Position numbers and translations under genes: made by a program
The notes under the pieces: generated by a model
Database searches by the model: none
What the model saw: the letters and a program-made list of their open reading frames with translations, nothing else
Told to the model about the DNA's origin: nothing
Shown here: positions 18,555 to 27,970 of the stretch, in pieces
Layout of the letters: the number at the start of each line of letters is the position of its first letter
Position numbering within the stretch: position 1 is the stretch's first letter
Assembly: GCA_013298625.1 (NCBI GenBank)
Contig: JAAFIF010000030.1
Location: 23,150-87,149 of the forward strand
Length of the DNA stretch: 64,000 nt
Direction of reading: 5' to 3'
Source: Myxococcales bacterium
GTDB lineage: Bacteria > Myxococcota_A > Polyangia > Polyangiales > Ga0077539

Positions 18555-20706
18555 GCGAGACCTCCTCGGAGACGCTCAATGTCGCGTCCGTGTCGTCGAC
18601 GCGAGCGTAGACCCCAGAGGGCGCGCCTGCGAACTCTCTTCCGAGCACCAGGCGCACGATTCGCGTCGACGCGTCCCCTGCGCCCAGCGTGAGCGCGATC
18701 GACTGCTCGCCCAGCGACGCCGTGGCCGGCGCGGGCCCGTAGCCGAACACCCGCGGCGCCCGCACGGACGCGAGGGCGTCGAGCAGGGCTTCGACCCTGG
18801 CGCGATCGAAGCTGCCTCCGCCCTCGACGCGCCAGCCGCTCGCCTCGCGGCGCAGCACGAAGCGCGGCTGCCCTCGCTGTTGGCACTCGACGCGCTGCAC
18901 TTGATCGCGCTCGATCGCGAGCACCTCGCGGTCCACGTGCGGCTGCAACAGCTCGTCGATCGCGGACTGCGCGAGCACGAAGACCCCTTCGCGCCCGACG
19001 ATCCGCGCGTACGCGCCGCCGCCGGTGACCGCGGCGCCAATCGCGATCTCGTACTCGCGAACTCGGGCGCTGGCGTCGGCTCCGGCGTCGGCGACCGGCG
19101 CTCCGTCTCCCTCGAAGCGCGCGATGAGCCGCGCGCGCGGGCGATCGAGCCCGTGCTCGGGTCTCGGCGCGAGCGAGACCCAGCGCTGCGCGTCGAGCGA
19201 CGCGATGCGCTCGGCGATCGCGCGCATGAGCAGCGGATCGGCGTCGCCCGTCGAGGGGTGCAAGAGCGACCAACGGCCGGCCGAACGAGTGACTTCGTCG
19301 CGAAAATCACTGCTCTCGGTGACGAGCGCGCGCAGCTCGTCGGCCACGTCGCGGATCACCCCTTGCGCGCGAAACCGCGCCGCGTCCACGAAGAGAGTGG
19401 TCTCGGAGGCCGTCGAGAGCGCGAGCACCGAGCGCTCTCCTTCGCGACGAACGTACACGTGATCTGCGTCGCGCGCGCCGACCTCGAGGCGCTCGCGGCC
19501 CTCGACGCCGGTGCGGGTGACCTCGATCCAGCTCGTGGCTGGCGCTAGCCCACGCGGGGCCGCTTCAGCCTCGGGCAGGCGCGACTCGATGCGCAGCGCC
19601 GAGAGCGCGTCGAGCCACTGTTGAACGCTGTCCGCGTCGGCGTCGCCCGTCACGCCTTCGAGCCTCCACGAGTCTGCGCTGCGTCGCGCGCTCACTTCTC
19701 CGCTGGGGCTGTGCAGGACGATGCGCTCGACCTCGTCTGCGCGCGCGAAGAGCACCTGCGGGTCGCGGAGCTGCTCGATCGGGCGCGTGGCGTTGTCGAA
19801 GGACGTTCGAGCGACGCACGCGATCACGCGCGAGTCGTCGCGGCGCGCGGCGACCTCGTCGGGGTGCTCGGGGCAGGGCGCTCCGTAGCGGATGACCAGT
19901 GATGGGCGGCCGGCGCGGGCGACGGTCATCGTGGCGCGCGGGGTGGCCAGGCCGTAGCGGGCGACCGCGGCGTCGTCGGCGTTGTCTTCGACGAAGCGCG
20001 TGGCGCGCAGCTCGCGCAGGTCGCCGAGCAGCGACTCGATCGCCGCGCGACCGACGCGCTCGTTGTCTTCGAGGCGCCACACCGAGCCCTGCTTCGCGAG
20101 GACGACCGTGGACTCTGCGCGGCGCAGCTCGATGCGCGTGACGCGGTCGACTTCGACCTCGACGATGTTGCGCGAGCGAAGGTCCCGCGCGCGCACGAGA
20201 AACGCGTCGGCGACGCTTCGGGCCAGGACGAAGCCGCGGCCGTCGTACTCGGCGTACACCGCGCGCTCGTCGCGGACGTCGGCGCCGAGGGTGAAGCGCA
20301 TCGAGACGCTCGAGTTTGCTTCGTGAAGGATCACCCGTGCGCGCGGGGCGTCGAGGCCGAACTGCCTGCGCTGCGCGGCGTCGAGCGGCCCGAGGGCGCG
20401 CGTCGGCTGCGCGTACTCGGCCTCGGTGAGCATGCGCTCGACCTCGGTCTCATCGGCTTCGGTCGCGACGCCGTTGAGCTCGACCATCCATCGCGCGCCG
20501 TCCTTGCGGCAGGTGAAGCGCTCGATGCCGCGGTCGACCTCGACGCGCTGGATCTGATCCCGTCGCAGCGCTGAGAAGACGCGGGCGCGGCGCTCGTCGC
20601 GGACGATGTCGGGCACTTGACGGTTGGACCACCAGAGCGCGGCGGCGCCGAGGGCGACGAGGCTCGCGAGCACTCCGGTGGTGCGAAGCTGATCTCTCTT
20701 GGCCAT
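18529..20706 (-). CDS. DUF4340-type envelope protein with four repeated units
   Basis: 725 residues with a single N-terminal transmembrane anchor (about 8-27). The remainder contains four copies of a unit of the form R[VI]x(5)...W[RM][VL]E...VexLLxxLxxLRA. They start near IQRVEVDRG, VTRIELRRA, VERIVLHSP and VQRVECQQR. This is the DUF4340 architecture that accompanies Gld-type ABC transporters, probably a periplasmic ligand- or cell-wall-facing scaffold. ATG at 20706, three bases after the upstream gene. The operon context is strong; biochemical function is unknown. Confidence 0.82.
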   Translation of the reverse strand: MAKRDQLRTTGVLASLVALGAAALWWSNRQVPDIVRDERRARVFSALRRDQIQRVEVDRGIERFTCRKDGARWMVELNGVATEADETEVERMLTEAEYAQPTRALGPLDAAQRRQFGLDAPRARVILHEANSSVSMRFTLGADVRDERAVYAEYDGRGFVLARSVADAFLVRARDLRSRNIVEVEVDRVTRIELRRAESTVVLAKQGSVWRLEDNERVGRAAIESLLGDLRELRATRFVEDNADDAAVARYGLATPRATMTVARAGRPSLVIRYGAPCPEHPDEVAARRDDSRVIACVARTSFDNATRPIEQLRDPQVLFARADEVERIVLHSPSGEVSARRSADSWRLEGVTGDADADSVQQWLDALSALRIESRLPEAEAAPRGLAPATSWIEVTRTGVEGRERLEVGARDADHVYVRREGERSVLALSTASETTLFVDAARFRAQGVIRDVADELRALVTESSDFRDEVTRSAGRWSLLHPSTGDADPLLMRAIAERIASLDAQRWVSLAPRPEHGLDRPRARLIARFEGDGAPVADAGADASARVREYEIAIGAAVTGGGAYARIVGREGVFVLAQSAIDELLQPHVDREVLAIERDQVQRVECQQRGQPRFVLRREASGWRVEGGGSFDRARVEALLDALASVRAPRVFGYGPAPATASLGEQSIALTLGAGDASTRIVRLVLGREFAGAPSGVYARVDDTDATLSVSEEVSRAIRACAP

Positions 20707-20709
20707 CGG

Positions 20710-22266
20710 TCACTCCACGCTCTTTCTGGCGCGCAGCACCGCGAGGCCGACGAGCAGCGCCGCGAGCGGAACGAACACCAGCGCGTACCACCGCACCAGC
20801 TTCACGGTCTCGGCGGACACCATGAGCGCCGCAGAGTTCGCGGGCTTGGGCGGGACATCGATCAGGTCGTTGCGCTCGACGAGCCACCCGACCGAGGCTT
20901 GCAGCAGCGCGGCGTCGACGAAGCGCGCGCGCGCGCCGGCGGCCATCGCTTCGTTGGTCGCGAGGTAGCTGAAGCCGAAGACCACCATGCGACCGCTCGC
21001 CGAGCGGCCAGCGCGAGGACGCGCGTCGGCGACGCGTCCTGCGAGGGCGATGTCGATGGGTCCCGCGATGTCGCTCGGGTCGCGGCGGAGCGCGCCGTCG
21101 CGCACGGCGTCGAGCTCGCCGGTCTCGCCCCAGCTGCTGGTGCTGGTGCGAAGGATCGAGTCGGGCTGCGTGGTGGCGCCGTTGCTCACGCGCAGCGCGC
21201 GCGCGGTGCGGACGAGCACCTCGGCGTCGATTCCGCGAAAATTGCGGGCGATTTCGTGAGCGCCGAAGTCGCCAGCGGTGAAGACCATGGGCGGCAGGCC
21301 TTCGAGCAGCTTGCTCTGGTCTGCTTCGACGACGACCGAGCTCGAGGGCTCGATGCCCGCGAGTCGCGTGACCGACTCGAGGCCCGAGGGCGCGTGGTGT
21401 CGATCAACGAAGAAGGGATCGAGGAGGATCAAGAGGTTTCCTCCGGCGCGCGCGTAGCGCTCGACCGAGCGGGCCTCGCCTTCGGTGAACGCCTGCCTCG
21501 GCCCGGCGATCATGAGCGCGTCGCAGTCCGAGGGCACCGACGCCGTGCCGCGCAGCTCGACGGGGCGCGTCTGAATGTTGTCGTGCGCGAGCTCTTGCGC
21601 GAACAGCTGCATCGACTCGTCGCTGCCCTGCAACGGAACCTCGTCGTGCCCCGTCGAGACGCATAGCGTGGGGCGATCTCCGCGCTCGATCTGCACCAGC
21701 GCGCTCGAGATCGCGCGCTCGACGGTGACCCTCGCGTTGGCGATGCGCTCTGCTGCGCTCGCGTCGCCGCCGCCTGCGCGCGTGGCGTCGCCGAGCGCCG
21801 CGAGGTCCTCGCGGCGGATCTCGAGGTGACGGTCTCCGCGCACGATCACGATGCCCGCCTCGGCGGCGATGTCGCTCTGCGACGAGCGTCCCGCGCGAAG
21901 CCCGTAGCGCTGCAAGAACGCGACGAACGCCTCGCGCTGCCGGTCAGGGTCGAGCGTCCTCACGGTGATCTTCGGGCTGAGCGCGCGGTAGCGCTCGGCC
22001 AGCTCGAACGCGTCGCGCCACTGCGGCTCTGCGCGGCCGAGCAACACCACGATCTCGATGGGGTCTCGCACGTTGCGCGCGACCTGCTGCGAGCGCGCGG
22101 ACAGCGTGAAGAGCTGCGCGCGCGTCCAATCGAAGCGGCGGTAGTGCCGCGCCGCGAGGATGTTGACCATCCCGAACAGCACGAGCCCGAGCAGCGCCGA
22201 CGCGGGGCCGCCTGCGAGCGTGGTGAGCGCGCCTTGCACGCGGCTGTTGGTGCTCTTTTCGCTCAT
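20710..22266 (-). CDS. GldG-like ABC transporter auxiliary protein
   Basis: 518 residues. N-terminal transmembrane helix (about 15-40), a large extracytoplasmic domain, and a C-terminal helix (WYALVFVPLAALLVGLAVL) ending RARKSVE. Recognisable pieces of the GldG/ABC-aux family are NxLAARHYRRFDWT...FTLSxRSQQVARN, VCVSTGHDEVPL, DCDALMIAGPR and GGNLLILLDPF. In Bacteroidota, GldG works with GldA and GldF in gliding; elsewhere the same trio acts in envelope processes. I chose ATG 22266 (MSEKST); the upstream frame is shadow of the permease gene. Five bases after the permease stop. Confidence 0.87.
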   Translation of the reverse strand: MSEKSTNSRVQGALTTLAGGPASALLGLVLFGMVNILAARHYRRFDWTRAQLFTLSARSQQVARNVRDPIEIVVLLGRAEPQWRDAFELAERYRALSPKITVRTLDPDRQREAFVAFLQRYGLRAGRSSQSDIAAEAGIVIVRGDRHLEIRREDLAALGDATRAGGGDASAAERIANARVTVERAISSALVQIERGDRPTLCVSTGHDEVPLQGSDESMQLFAQELAHDNIQTRPVELRGTASVPSDCDALMIAGPRQAFTEGEARSVERYARAGGNLLILLDPFFVDRHHAPSGLESVTRLAGIEPSSSVVVEADQSKLLEGLPPMVFTAGDFGAHEIARNFRGIDAEVLVRTARALRVSNGATTQPDSILRTSTSSWGETGELDAVRDGALRRDPSDIAGPIDIALAGRVADARPRAGRSASGRMVVFGFSYLATNEAMAAGARARFVDAALLQASVGWLVERNDLIDVPPKPANSAALMVSAETVKLVRWYALVFVPLAALLVGLAVLRARKSVE

Positions 22267-22271
22267 GGGGC

Positions 22272-23021
22272 TCACTGCACTCCCTTGCGCGCTTCGAGCA
22301 CGCGGACGCTTTGAAAGAGCGCGAGCGCGACGACCGAGAGGTAGAAGACCACTCGCCGCGTGTCGACGACGCCCACGGCGAACTCCTCCATGTGCTCCCA
22401 TTGATTCAAGTGCGAGAACAACGCCTGCTGCGTCTCGCTCTCGAACACGTACTTGCCGAGCCCCGCCAGAAACAGCCCGCTGGTGAGCGCGAAGCCGATG
22501 ATAAACGCCGTCACTTGCGAGCGCGCCATGGCGCTCGCGAGGATGCCGAGCGCGATAAACGCCGCGCCGAGCAGCATCGTCCCGAGGTACGCCGACGCGA
22601 GCGTCCACCAGTCGACGGTCCCGAACTTTCGGATCACCAGCGCGTAGAGCGCTGTGGGCGCCCAGATCGCTGCGTAGACCGTGACCGCCGCGAAGTACTT
22701 GCCGAGCACGACTTCGACGTCGCGCACCGGCGCGGTCATGAGCGCCTCGAGGGTGCCTGCTCTGCGCTCTTCAGCGAACGAGCGCATCGTGATCGCCGGG
22801 CAAAAAAGCAGGATGGGCAAGAAGTACAAGATCGAGCCGCCGAACAAGAGCTGCAGCGGCCCGCGGGTGCCGCTGATCTCGGGGTTGGCGGCGAACTGCT
22901 GGAGGAGGAGGACGAAGGTCCCGCCGTTCCACAGCAAGAAGACGACGAGGATGACGTAGGCGAGGGGGGTGTAGAAGCTCGCCGCCAGCTCGCGCTTGAA
23001 GATGGCCCAGGTCGCTCTCAC
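22272..23021 (-). CDS. ABC-2 type permease (GldF-like)
   Basis: 249 residues, six transmembrane segments. Begins ATWAIFKRELAASFYTPLAYV, with the ABC-2 coupling element FAEERRAGTLEALMTAPV, and ends in a helix before RVLEARKGVQ. These are the usual GldF features. The GTG start at 23021 overlaps the ATPase stop (GTGA). Forms the membrane channel or anchor for the ATPase at 23018-24037. Confidence 0.92.
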   Translation of the reverse strand: MRATWAIFKRELAASFYTPLAYVILVVFLLWNGGTFVLLLQQFAANPEISGTRGPLQLLFGGSILYFLPILLFCPAITMRSFAEERRAGTLEALMTAPVRDVEVVLGKYFAAVTVYAAIWAPTALYALVIRKFGTVDWWTLASAYLGTMLLGAAFIALGILASAMARSQVTAFIIGFALTSGLFLAGLGKYVFESETQQALFSHLNQWEHMEEFAVGVVDTRRVVFYLSVVALALFQSVRVLEARKGVQ

Positions 23022-24037
23022 TTGTTCTTCTCCTCGGCGCGATCGGCGTCAGCGCTCTTGTCAGCGCTGGGCTCGTCGGCGGCGCGGTCCTCTGTCGTGA
23101 GCTCGCGAAACACGGCTTCGAGGCTCTTGGCCGCGAGCGTCACCTCGCGCACGCCGAGCTTCGCGCCGACGCACGCGTTCACCAGCCGCTCGACGCGCTC
23201 GGAAGCGCCGCTGTCGCTGTCGACCAGCTCGATCTTCGCCCGTCGCACGTCGTCTTCGACGGCGATGACTTCCTGCACCGTCACGCCGTCGACGCCCTCG
23301 GCGACCGTGTCGAACGCCGCGCGCTCTCCGCGAAACACCAGCGTGAGCCCGCGCGTGTCCGACGAAAGCCTCGCGCGAATCTCGTCCATCGTGCCCTGCG
23401 CCGCGACGCGGCCCTTGGTCAGGATGATCACCCGCGAGCACATCGCTTCGACCTCGGGGAGGATGTGCGTCGAGACGACGATGGTGTGCTCGTTTCCAAG
23501 GGATTTGATGAGCTCGCGCACGTCGATGATCTGGTTGGGATCGAGGCTCGCCGTGGGCTCGTCGAGGATGAGCACCGGCGGGTTTGCGACGATCGCGTCC
23601 GCGAGCGCCACGCGCTGCTTGTAGCCCTTGGACAGCTCGCCCACGAGCCACTTCGCGCGGTCTTGCAAGCGCGTGAGCTCCATCGCGCGAGCGACCGCCT
23701 TCTTTCGCGCGCCCCCCGTGGACCGCACCCCCTTCAGCTCTGCGCGAAACGACAAGAACTCTTCGACGCGCAGCTCTGGGTAAACCGGAACGGTCTCGGG
23801 CATGTACCCGAGCTTCGCCCGCGCCGCCAGCGAGTCCTCTTGCACGTCGAGCCCGTCGATCGTGATCGTCCCCTCGGAGGGCGGCAAAAAGCCCGCCATC
23901 ATCCGCAGCGTGGTGCTCTTTCCCGCGCCGTTTGGGCCCAAGAATCCAACGATGTGACCGCGCGCGATCTCGAAGGAGATCCCGTCGACCGCGGTCCGCG
24001 CTCCGTAGCGCCTGCAGAGGTCCTTCGCGACGATCAA
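23018..24037 (-). CDS. ABC transporter ATPase (GldA-like)
   Basis: 339 residues. Walker A GPNGAGKST (about 35-43), signature LSKGYKQRVALADA (a GldA/NatA-like variant of LSGGQ), Walker B VLILDEPTASLDP, His switch STHIL. A C-terminal accessory domain of about 100 residues and an acidic Ala/Asp-rich tail follow. The start is a TTG at 24037 with GGAG eight bases upstream; I see no better in-frame start. First gene of the operon running to the kinase at 17292. Confidence 0.92.
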   Translation of the reverse strand: MIVAKDLCRRYGARTAVDGISFEIARGHIVGFLGPNGAGKSTTLRMMAGFLPPSEGTITIDGLDVQEDSLAARAKLGYMPETVPVYPELRVEEFLSFRAELKGVRSTGGARKKAVARAMELTRLQDRAKWLVGELSKGYKQRVALADAIVANPPVLILDEPTASLDPNQIIDVRELIKSLGNEHTIVVSTHILPEVEAMCSRVIILTKGRVAAQGTMDEIRARLSSDTRGLTLVFRGERAAFDTVAEGVDGVTVQEVIAVEDDVRRAKIELVDSDSGASERVERLVNACVGAKLGVREVTLAAKSLEAVFRELTTEDRAADEPSADKSADADRAEEKNK

Positions 24038-24431
24038 TGCTGCTTCTCCATCGGTCTCGCCGCGGTTTCTACAACGGAATCACCCGCTGGCGATCCCCGT
24101 ATCGTTCGCCGCCCGCGGCCTCGCGATCGCCGCAGTGTGCGCTGCCCCGCCCCGCGACGCCCGCGCCGCGCGCCCATAGTCCCTCCCGAGCCGCGCCCTC
24201 ATCGCCATTCGTGCCCGAAAATTTGCTGGTCAAGCGCAGGTCGTTGCAACTGAGAACCCATGACAGTCGTGGTGGCAACGGTCGTGGTGGGCCTCGTGGC
24301 GGCGGACGTGTACTCGGCGCTCAGCCGCCGATCGAGACGATAAATCACAGAGAAATCCCCGCACCCCGTCGCCGCGCCGTCGTTGATCGACCCGCGCGCC
24401 GCGCCGCCGGTGCTACAACGCTCGTCTGCCC
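24038..24431. other. 394-base divergent intergenic region
   Basis: Holds the promoters of the ABC operon (minus) and the ECF sigma gene (plus); I cannot define either. An 8-base palindrome GTTGCAAC occurs at 24243-24250. A short frame at 24260-24343 (27 residues, MTVVVATVVVGLVAADVYSA then Arg-rich) could be a one-helix membrane peptide, but its ribosome site is weak and I give it about one chance in five. Confidence 0.4.
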
Positions 24432-25220
24432 ATGAATGAGAGCGGTCCCTCGCGCATCCCAGGAGATACCGCGGCCCCCGAAGCCGCGCCCCAGGGTGCC
24501 CAGGGTGCTGCGAGCGAGGCTCGACCCCCGCGGCCACAGGCCCTGGACGGAGGCTCGCCGATGCACGCACCCGCCCTCGCCAACATCACGCAGCTGCACT
24601 CGTCCTCCTCGTCGCCCCAAGCGACCGCTGACGAGGGCATCCCCCCGTACGTGCGGCGCGCGCAAAATGGCGAGAGCGCAGGCTTTCGAGAGCTGTACAC
24701 CCGGCACAAGCGCGACGTCTCTCGGCTCGTCCTGCGCATGATCGGGCCGCGGCCCGACCTCGAAGACGTCGTCCAAGAGGTGTTCGTGCAGGTGTTTCGC
24801 TCGCTCGCCGCGTTTCGCGCCGAGTCGCGCTTCAGCACCTGGCTGCACCGCGTGACGGTCAACGTCTCGCTCATGTACCTCCGCGCGCAGAAGTCTCGCC
24901 CGCAGCTCGGCCGCGACAGCACCGCGCCCGAACCGCCCGCGCCCGAGCAGTCGTCGCCCGCCGCGGGAGCAGCCACCGCTGAGCGCCTCCGCGCCCTCTA
25001 CGCCATCCTCGATCAGATCTCCGACAAGAAGCGCGTCGTGTTCGTGCTGCACGACCTCGAGGGCGTCGCCGCCGCAGAGATCTCCGAGATGGTCGGCGCG
25101 CCCGTGCTCACGGTGCGCACGCGGCTCTTCTACGCGCGACGCGAAGTGTACGCGGCGATGGCCAAGGACCCCGCGCTCGACGCGATCGCACGTGAGCTCG
25201 GCCTCGAAGACGCTCGTTGA
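24432..25220 (+). CDS. ECF-type RNA polymerase sigma factor
   Basis: 262 residues. A Pro/Ala/Ser-rich N-terminal extension of about 70 residues precedes region 2 (FRELYTRHKRDVSRLV, DLEDVVQEVFVQVFRSL, FSTWLHRVTVNV) and region 4 (ILDQISDKKRVVFVLHDLEGVAAAEISEMVGAPVLTV in segments). The long disordered extension is unusual for ECF sigmas. Eight bases downstream lies the anti-sigma gene, the standard sigma/anti-sigma pairing. Its targets probably include itself and perhaps the receptor genes at 26792-29928, but I could not define a -35/-10 pair. Confidence 0.9.
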   Translation: MNESGPSRIPGDTAAPEAAPQGAQGAASEARPPRPQALDGGSPMHAPALANITQLHSSSSSPQATADEGIPPYVRRAQNGESAGFRELYTRHKRDVSRLVLRMIGPRPDLEDVVQEVFVQVFRSLAAFRAESRFSTWLHRVTVNVSLMYLRAQKSRPQLGRDSTAPEPPAPEQSSPAAGAATAERLRALYAILDQISDKKRVVFVLHDLEGVAAAEISEMVGAPVLTVRTRLFYARREVYAAMAKDPALDAIARELGLEDAR

Positions 25221-25228
25221 GGGCTACG

Positions 25229-26788
25229 ATGACCACTGACAATCATCCGACTGACGAAGAGCTCTTCAACGGCGATCGCGCCGCGCTCGAGCACGCCCGC
25301 GGCTGCGACGACTGTCGCGTGCGCGCGGTGCGCTTGAAGACCGGCGCCGCGCTCGTTCAGCGCGTCCGCAAGACCTCGCAGCCCGACCTCGACTGGGCTC
25401 GCGTCGACGCGATGGTCCAAGCCGCCGCCGACAAGACCGCCGAAGACTACCGCGCCGGGCGCATCCGCAAGCCCGTCGCCGTCCCGCGCTACGCCGTCGG
25501 CGGCGCATCGCTCGCGCTCGCCGCAGGAGCGCTGCTCGCCTGGCGCGCGATGAGCGCGCAGCCATCCGTTGAAAACACGCACACGCATTCGAGCAGCGCG
25601 CCGCCCGTCGCGCAGCGCGCCGCCACGCAAGGAGGAGGCGAAGCGCCGCTGCCAGCGCTCGCGCCGTGGAGCGAGGCGCGCGTCCTTCTGGCGACGAGCG
25701 ACGTCGAGCACGTCACTGCTTCGGGCGAGCGCAGCTCGCTTACGGCGCGGTCCCGCGTTCGTTCGGGCGATCGCCTCCAAGGTCGCTCTGCGCAGTCGCG
25801 GGCGCTCATCGCCGCGGCGCGCGGGCAGCGGCTCGACGCGCGGGGCGAGACCGACGTGCGCATCGCGTCCATGGACAGCGCGGGCTCGACCGCCGAGCTC
25901 GTCCGTGGAGAAGCGCGCATCGACGTGAGCGCGGGCTCTGCCAAGCTCTCGCTCGACGCGCACGAGTGGCGGGTGGTCGCCAAGCGCGGGACCTTCGTCG
26001 CCAAGATCGAAGGCGACTCGGTGCGCGTCCGCGTGCTCTCGGGGCTCGTCGACGTCGCGCACCGCGGAGGCGCTCCTGCGGCGCTCTCGGTCGGCAGCGA
26101 GTTCGTCTTGGACAAAAACGGCCAGCGCACCGAAGCGCCGCTCGCGCAGACGCCGGACGCCGTGATCGACGATCGCGCGCTCGGGCTCAGCGAAGACGGA
26201 GAGACCGTCGAGCTTCCTGCGATCCCCGAAGGAGCGGAGCTCTCGATCGACGGCAACAGCGTCGGCGCCCGCGCGCGGGTGCTGCGCGTGTCGCGCCCCG
26301 TGCGATTGCGCGCGCGTCGCGGCGGCGACGAGTGGACGCTCGAGCTCGACCCGCGTCGCGCGGCGCAGGCTGAGATCCAGTGGACGCAGAGCAGCCACGC
26401 CGTCGCAAACGCCCATGAGCCTGCCGTGCACGAGAGCGCGCCGCACGGGACGGTGACGGTGCGTCGTCCCGCGGCGCGTCCGGCGCGCACGACGCTGACG
26501 GCCGCGACGATTCCCCCGCAGGCGATGATGGGTTTTCGCGCAGTGCAGCGGGCGCTCGGTCAGCGGGCGAGGCACTGCTTCGACGCGTGCGAGCGCAACA
26601 GCTCGTGCGGAGACACGTCGGGCATCGCGCCGGTGGTGGATTTCGACGCCGAGGGCCGCGTCGGAGCGGTGCGGCTCGAAGGCGCTCCGACGGCGCCGCT
26701 GTCGGCGTGCATCGAGCGCGAGGTGCGCGCGCTTCGGCTGCCGCTGCTCGCCAACGAGCGGGTCAACCTCGGTCGCTTCTCGCGCTGA
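25229..26788 (+). CDS. Zinc anti-sigma / FecR-like / TonB-C-like fusion protein
   Basis: 519 residues. Cytoplasmic zinc anti-sigma motif His22-x3-Cys26-x2-Cys29, one transmembrane helix (about 88-107), then a periplasmic FecR-like region (about 145-290: VRSGDRLQ, ARGQRLDARGETDVRI, VVAKRGTFVAKIEGDSVRVRVLSGLVDV). After a further beta-rich domain and a Pro/Arg linker come about 85 C-terminal residues with several Cys (HCFDACERNSSCGD ... LSACIEREVRAL) resembling the TonB/AgmX C-terminal fold. ATG 25229 is used; a TTG at 25217 is in frame. It should hold the ECF sigma factor until an envelope signal arrives. The C-terminal assignment is by pattern only. Confidence 0.85.
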   Translation: MTTDNHPTDEELFNGDRAALEHARGCDDCRVRAVRLKTGAALVQRVRKTSQPDLDWARVDAMVQAAADKTAEDYRAGRIRKPVAVPRYAVGGASLALAAGALLAWRAMSAQPSVENTHTHSSSAPPVAQRAATQGGGEAPLPALAPWSEARVLLATSDVEHVTASGERSSLTARSRVRSGDRLQGRSAQSRALIAAARGQRLDARGETDVRIASMDSAGSTAELVRGEARIDVSAGSAKLSLDAHEWRVVAKRGTFVAKIEGDSVRVRVLSGLVDVAHRGGAPAALSVGSEFVLDKNGQRTEAPLAQTPDAVIDDRALGLSEDGETVELPAIPEGAELSIDGNSVGARARVLRVSRPVRLRARRGGDEWTLELDPRRAAQAEIQWTQSSHAVANAHEPAVHESAPHGTVTVRRPAARPARTTLTAATIPPQAMMGFRAVQRALGQRARHCFDACERNSSCGDTSGIAPVVDFDAEGRVGAVRLEGAPTAPLSACIEREVRALRLPLLANERVNLGRFSR

Positions 26789-26813
26789 GCGTCACTGCGC
26801 GGCGAGCAGCGCG
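26781..26813. terminator. Hairpin at convergent anti-sigma / lipoprotein junction
   Basis: CGCGCTG (26781-26787) pairs perfectly with CAGCGCG (26807-26813), loop 19 bases. The plus-strand stop codon (26786-26788) overlaps the first arm and the minus-strand stop (26792-26794) is in the loop. Only three bases separate the two genes. No U tract. Confidence 0.4.
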
Positions 26814-27970
26814 TACGGGGGAAGCCCCATGGCGATCGGCGCGGTGTTCATCCGCTGCCCGGTCTGCGCGTCGAACACGACGATGCCCGACGGTCGGCCC
26901 GACTCCGAGCCGCGGTCGCCGATGTACACGCGCCCGTCGTTGCCGAGGATCGGCGCGGTGAGCGCGTACTCGGGCACCTCGAGCCACGTCCGCGCGACGG
27001 CGTTGCGCGAGCGAGACCACTCGATCAAGCGCGTGGCGGCGACGGCCATCTCGTCGTTGGGCGCCGGTTCGGTGATGGTCACGATGAGCACGCGATCGGC
27101 GTCGAGCCAGAGGACGTGCAGGGGATTGCCTCGCAGCGCTCGCTCGTCGGCGAAGGTGTGCGTGACCTGCATCGTTCGCGCGTCGAGGGCGACCACGGCG
27201 CCGTCGCCGACGGTGCGCAGCGACCCGGCACACGGAATCAAGATCACGTCCCCCCGCACGTCGACTTGCCCGAACGGGTTCGCCAAGGGCAGCTCGATCG
27301 CGTCCACCGCGGGCGTCGCTGGGTCTGCGTCGATCAGCGTGAGCGTGCTCGGGTCGACGACCGCGACCGCCCCTGCGCGCGGGGCGTCGAGCCGCGCTGC
27401 GTCCCAGCGCTGCAGCGTGACGAAGGCTCGGCCTGCGGCGGCGACGACCGCGTACGGAGCGGCGCGCGGCGCGCCCCTGGCGAGCGCGTCGAGCGAGACG
27501 TGTCCCACGACGCGACGGGTCTCGACGTCGAGCACCCCGAGCGACGAGCCGTCGTTGCGAGAGAACAGCCCGCGCGTCGCGTCGAGCGCGAGGTAGCCGC
27601 GCACGTTGGCCGACTCGCCTTCGCGGGCGCGGGGGCTCTCGGCGCCGCCCTCGCGCACGAGCGCGCCGTGCTCGCCCGGGCGAAACACGATCATCTCGTC
27701 GCTGCCGTTGAGGACGTAGCCCATCGCGATGATGCGCTCGCCGTGCCGCGCGAGGACCGTGTCGCTTGTCACCGTGTCAAGCGCGTTGCGCGTGCAGCTT
27801 GTCTCGGTCGCGAGCGAGCAGAGCTCTCCGCTGAAGTAGTTGCTGGTCGAGACCCACACGCGTGCGCGAGGAGTGGTCGAAGGACACTCGCCCGACGGTG
27901 GTGTTGGCGGCGCGCTGCACGAGAGCGCGCCGAGCGCGGTGAGGGTCGTCAGCGTGCGTCGGAGGTCCAC
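26792..27970 (-). CDS. Beta-propeller-like lipoprotein partner of the TonB-dependent receptor
   Basis: 392 residues. Leader with lipobox ALSC (Cys about 18). The body has repeated strand groups of propeller type: RGYLALDATRGLFSRND, LGVLDVETRRVVGHVSL, AVVDPSTLTLIDADPATP, VVALDARTMQVTHTF, IVVFDAQTGQRMN. The spacing suggests about six to seven blades, as in YncE/YVTN-type proteins. The GTG start overlaps the receptor gene by 22 bases, so the pair is co-translated. Propeller lipoproteins of this kind often cap or feed TonB-dependent receptors, which is my inference here. Confidence 0.8.
   Translation of the reverse strand: MDLRRTLTTLTALGALSCSAPPTPPSGECPSTTPRARVWVSTSNYFSGELCSLATETSCTRNALDTVTSDTVLARHGERIIAMGYVLNGSDEMIVFRPGEHGALVREGGAESPRAREGESANVRGYLALDATRGLFSRNDGSSLGVLDVETRRVVGHVSLDALARGAPRAAPYAVVAAAGRAFVTLQRWDAARLDAPRAGAVAVVDPSTLTLIDADPATPAVDAIELPLANPFGQVDVRGDVILIPCAGSLRTVGDGAVVALDARTMQVTHTFADERALRGNPLHVLWLDADRVLIVTITEPAPNDEMAVAATRLIEWSRSRNAVARTWLEVPEYALTAPILGNDGRVYIGDRGSESGRPSGIVVFDAQTGQRMNTAPIAMGLPPYALLAAQ

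Noticed and set aside
24260..24343. 27-residue hydrophobic small protein, KdpF-like in size
   Set aside because: Weak ribosome site, no kdp genes nearby, and Val-rich frames arise readily here; mentioned only inside the intergenic entry.
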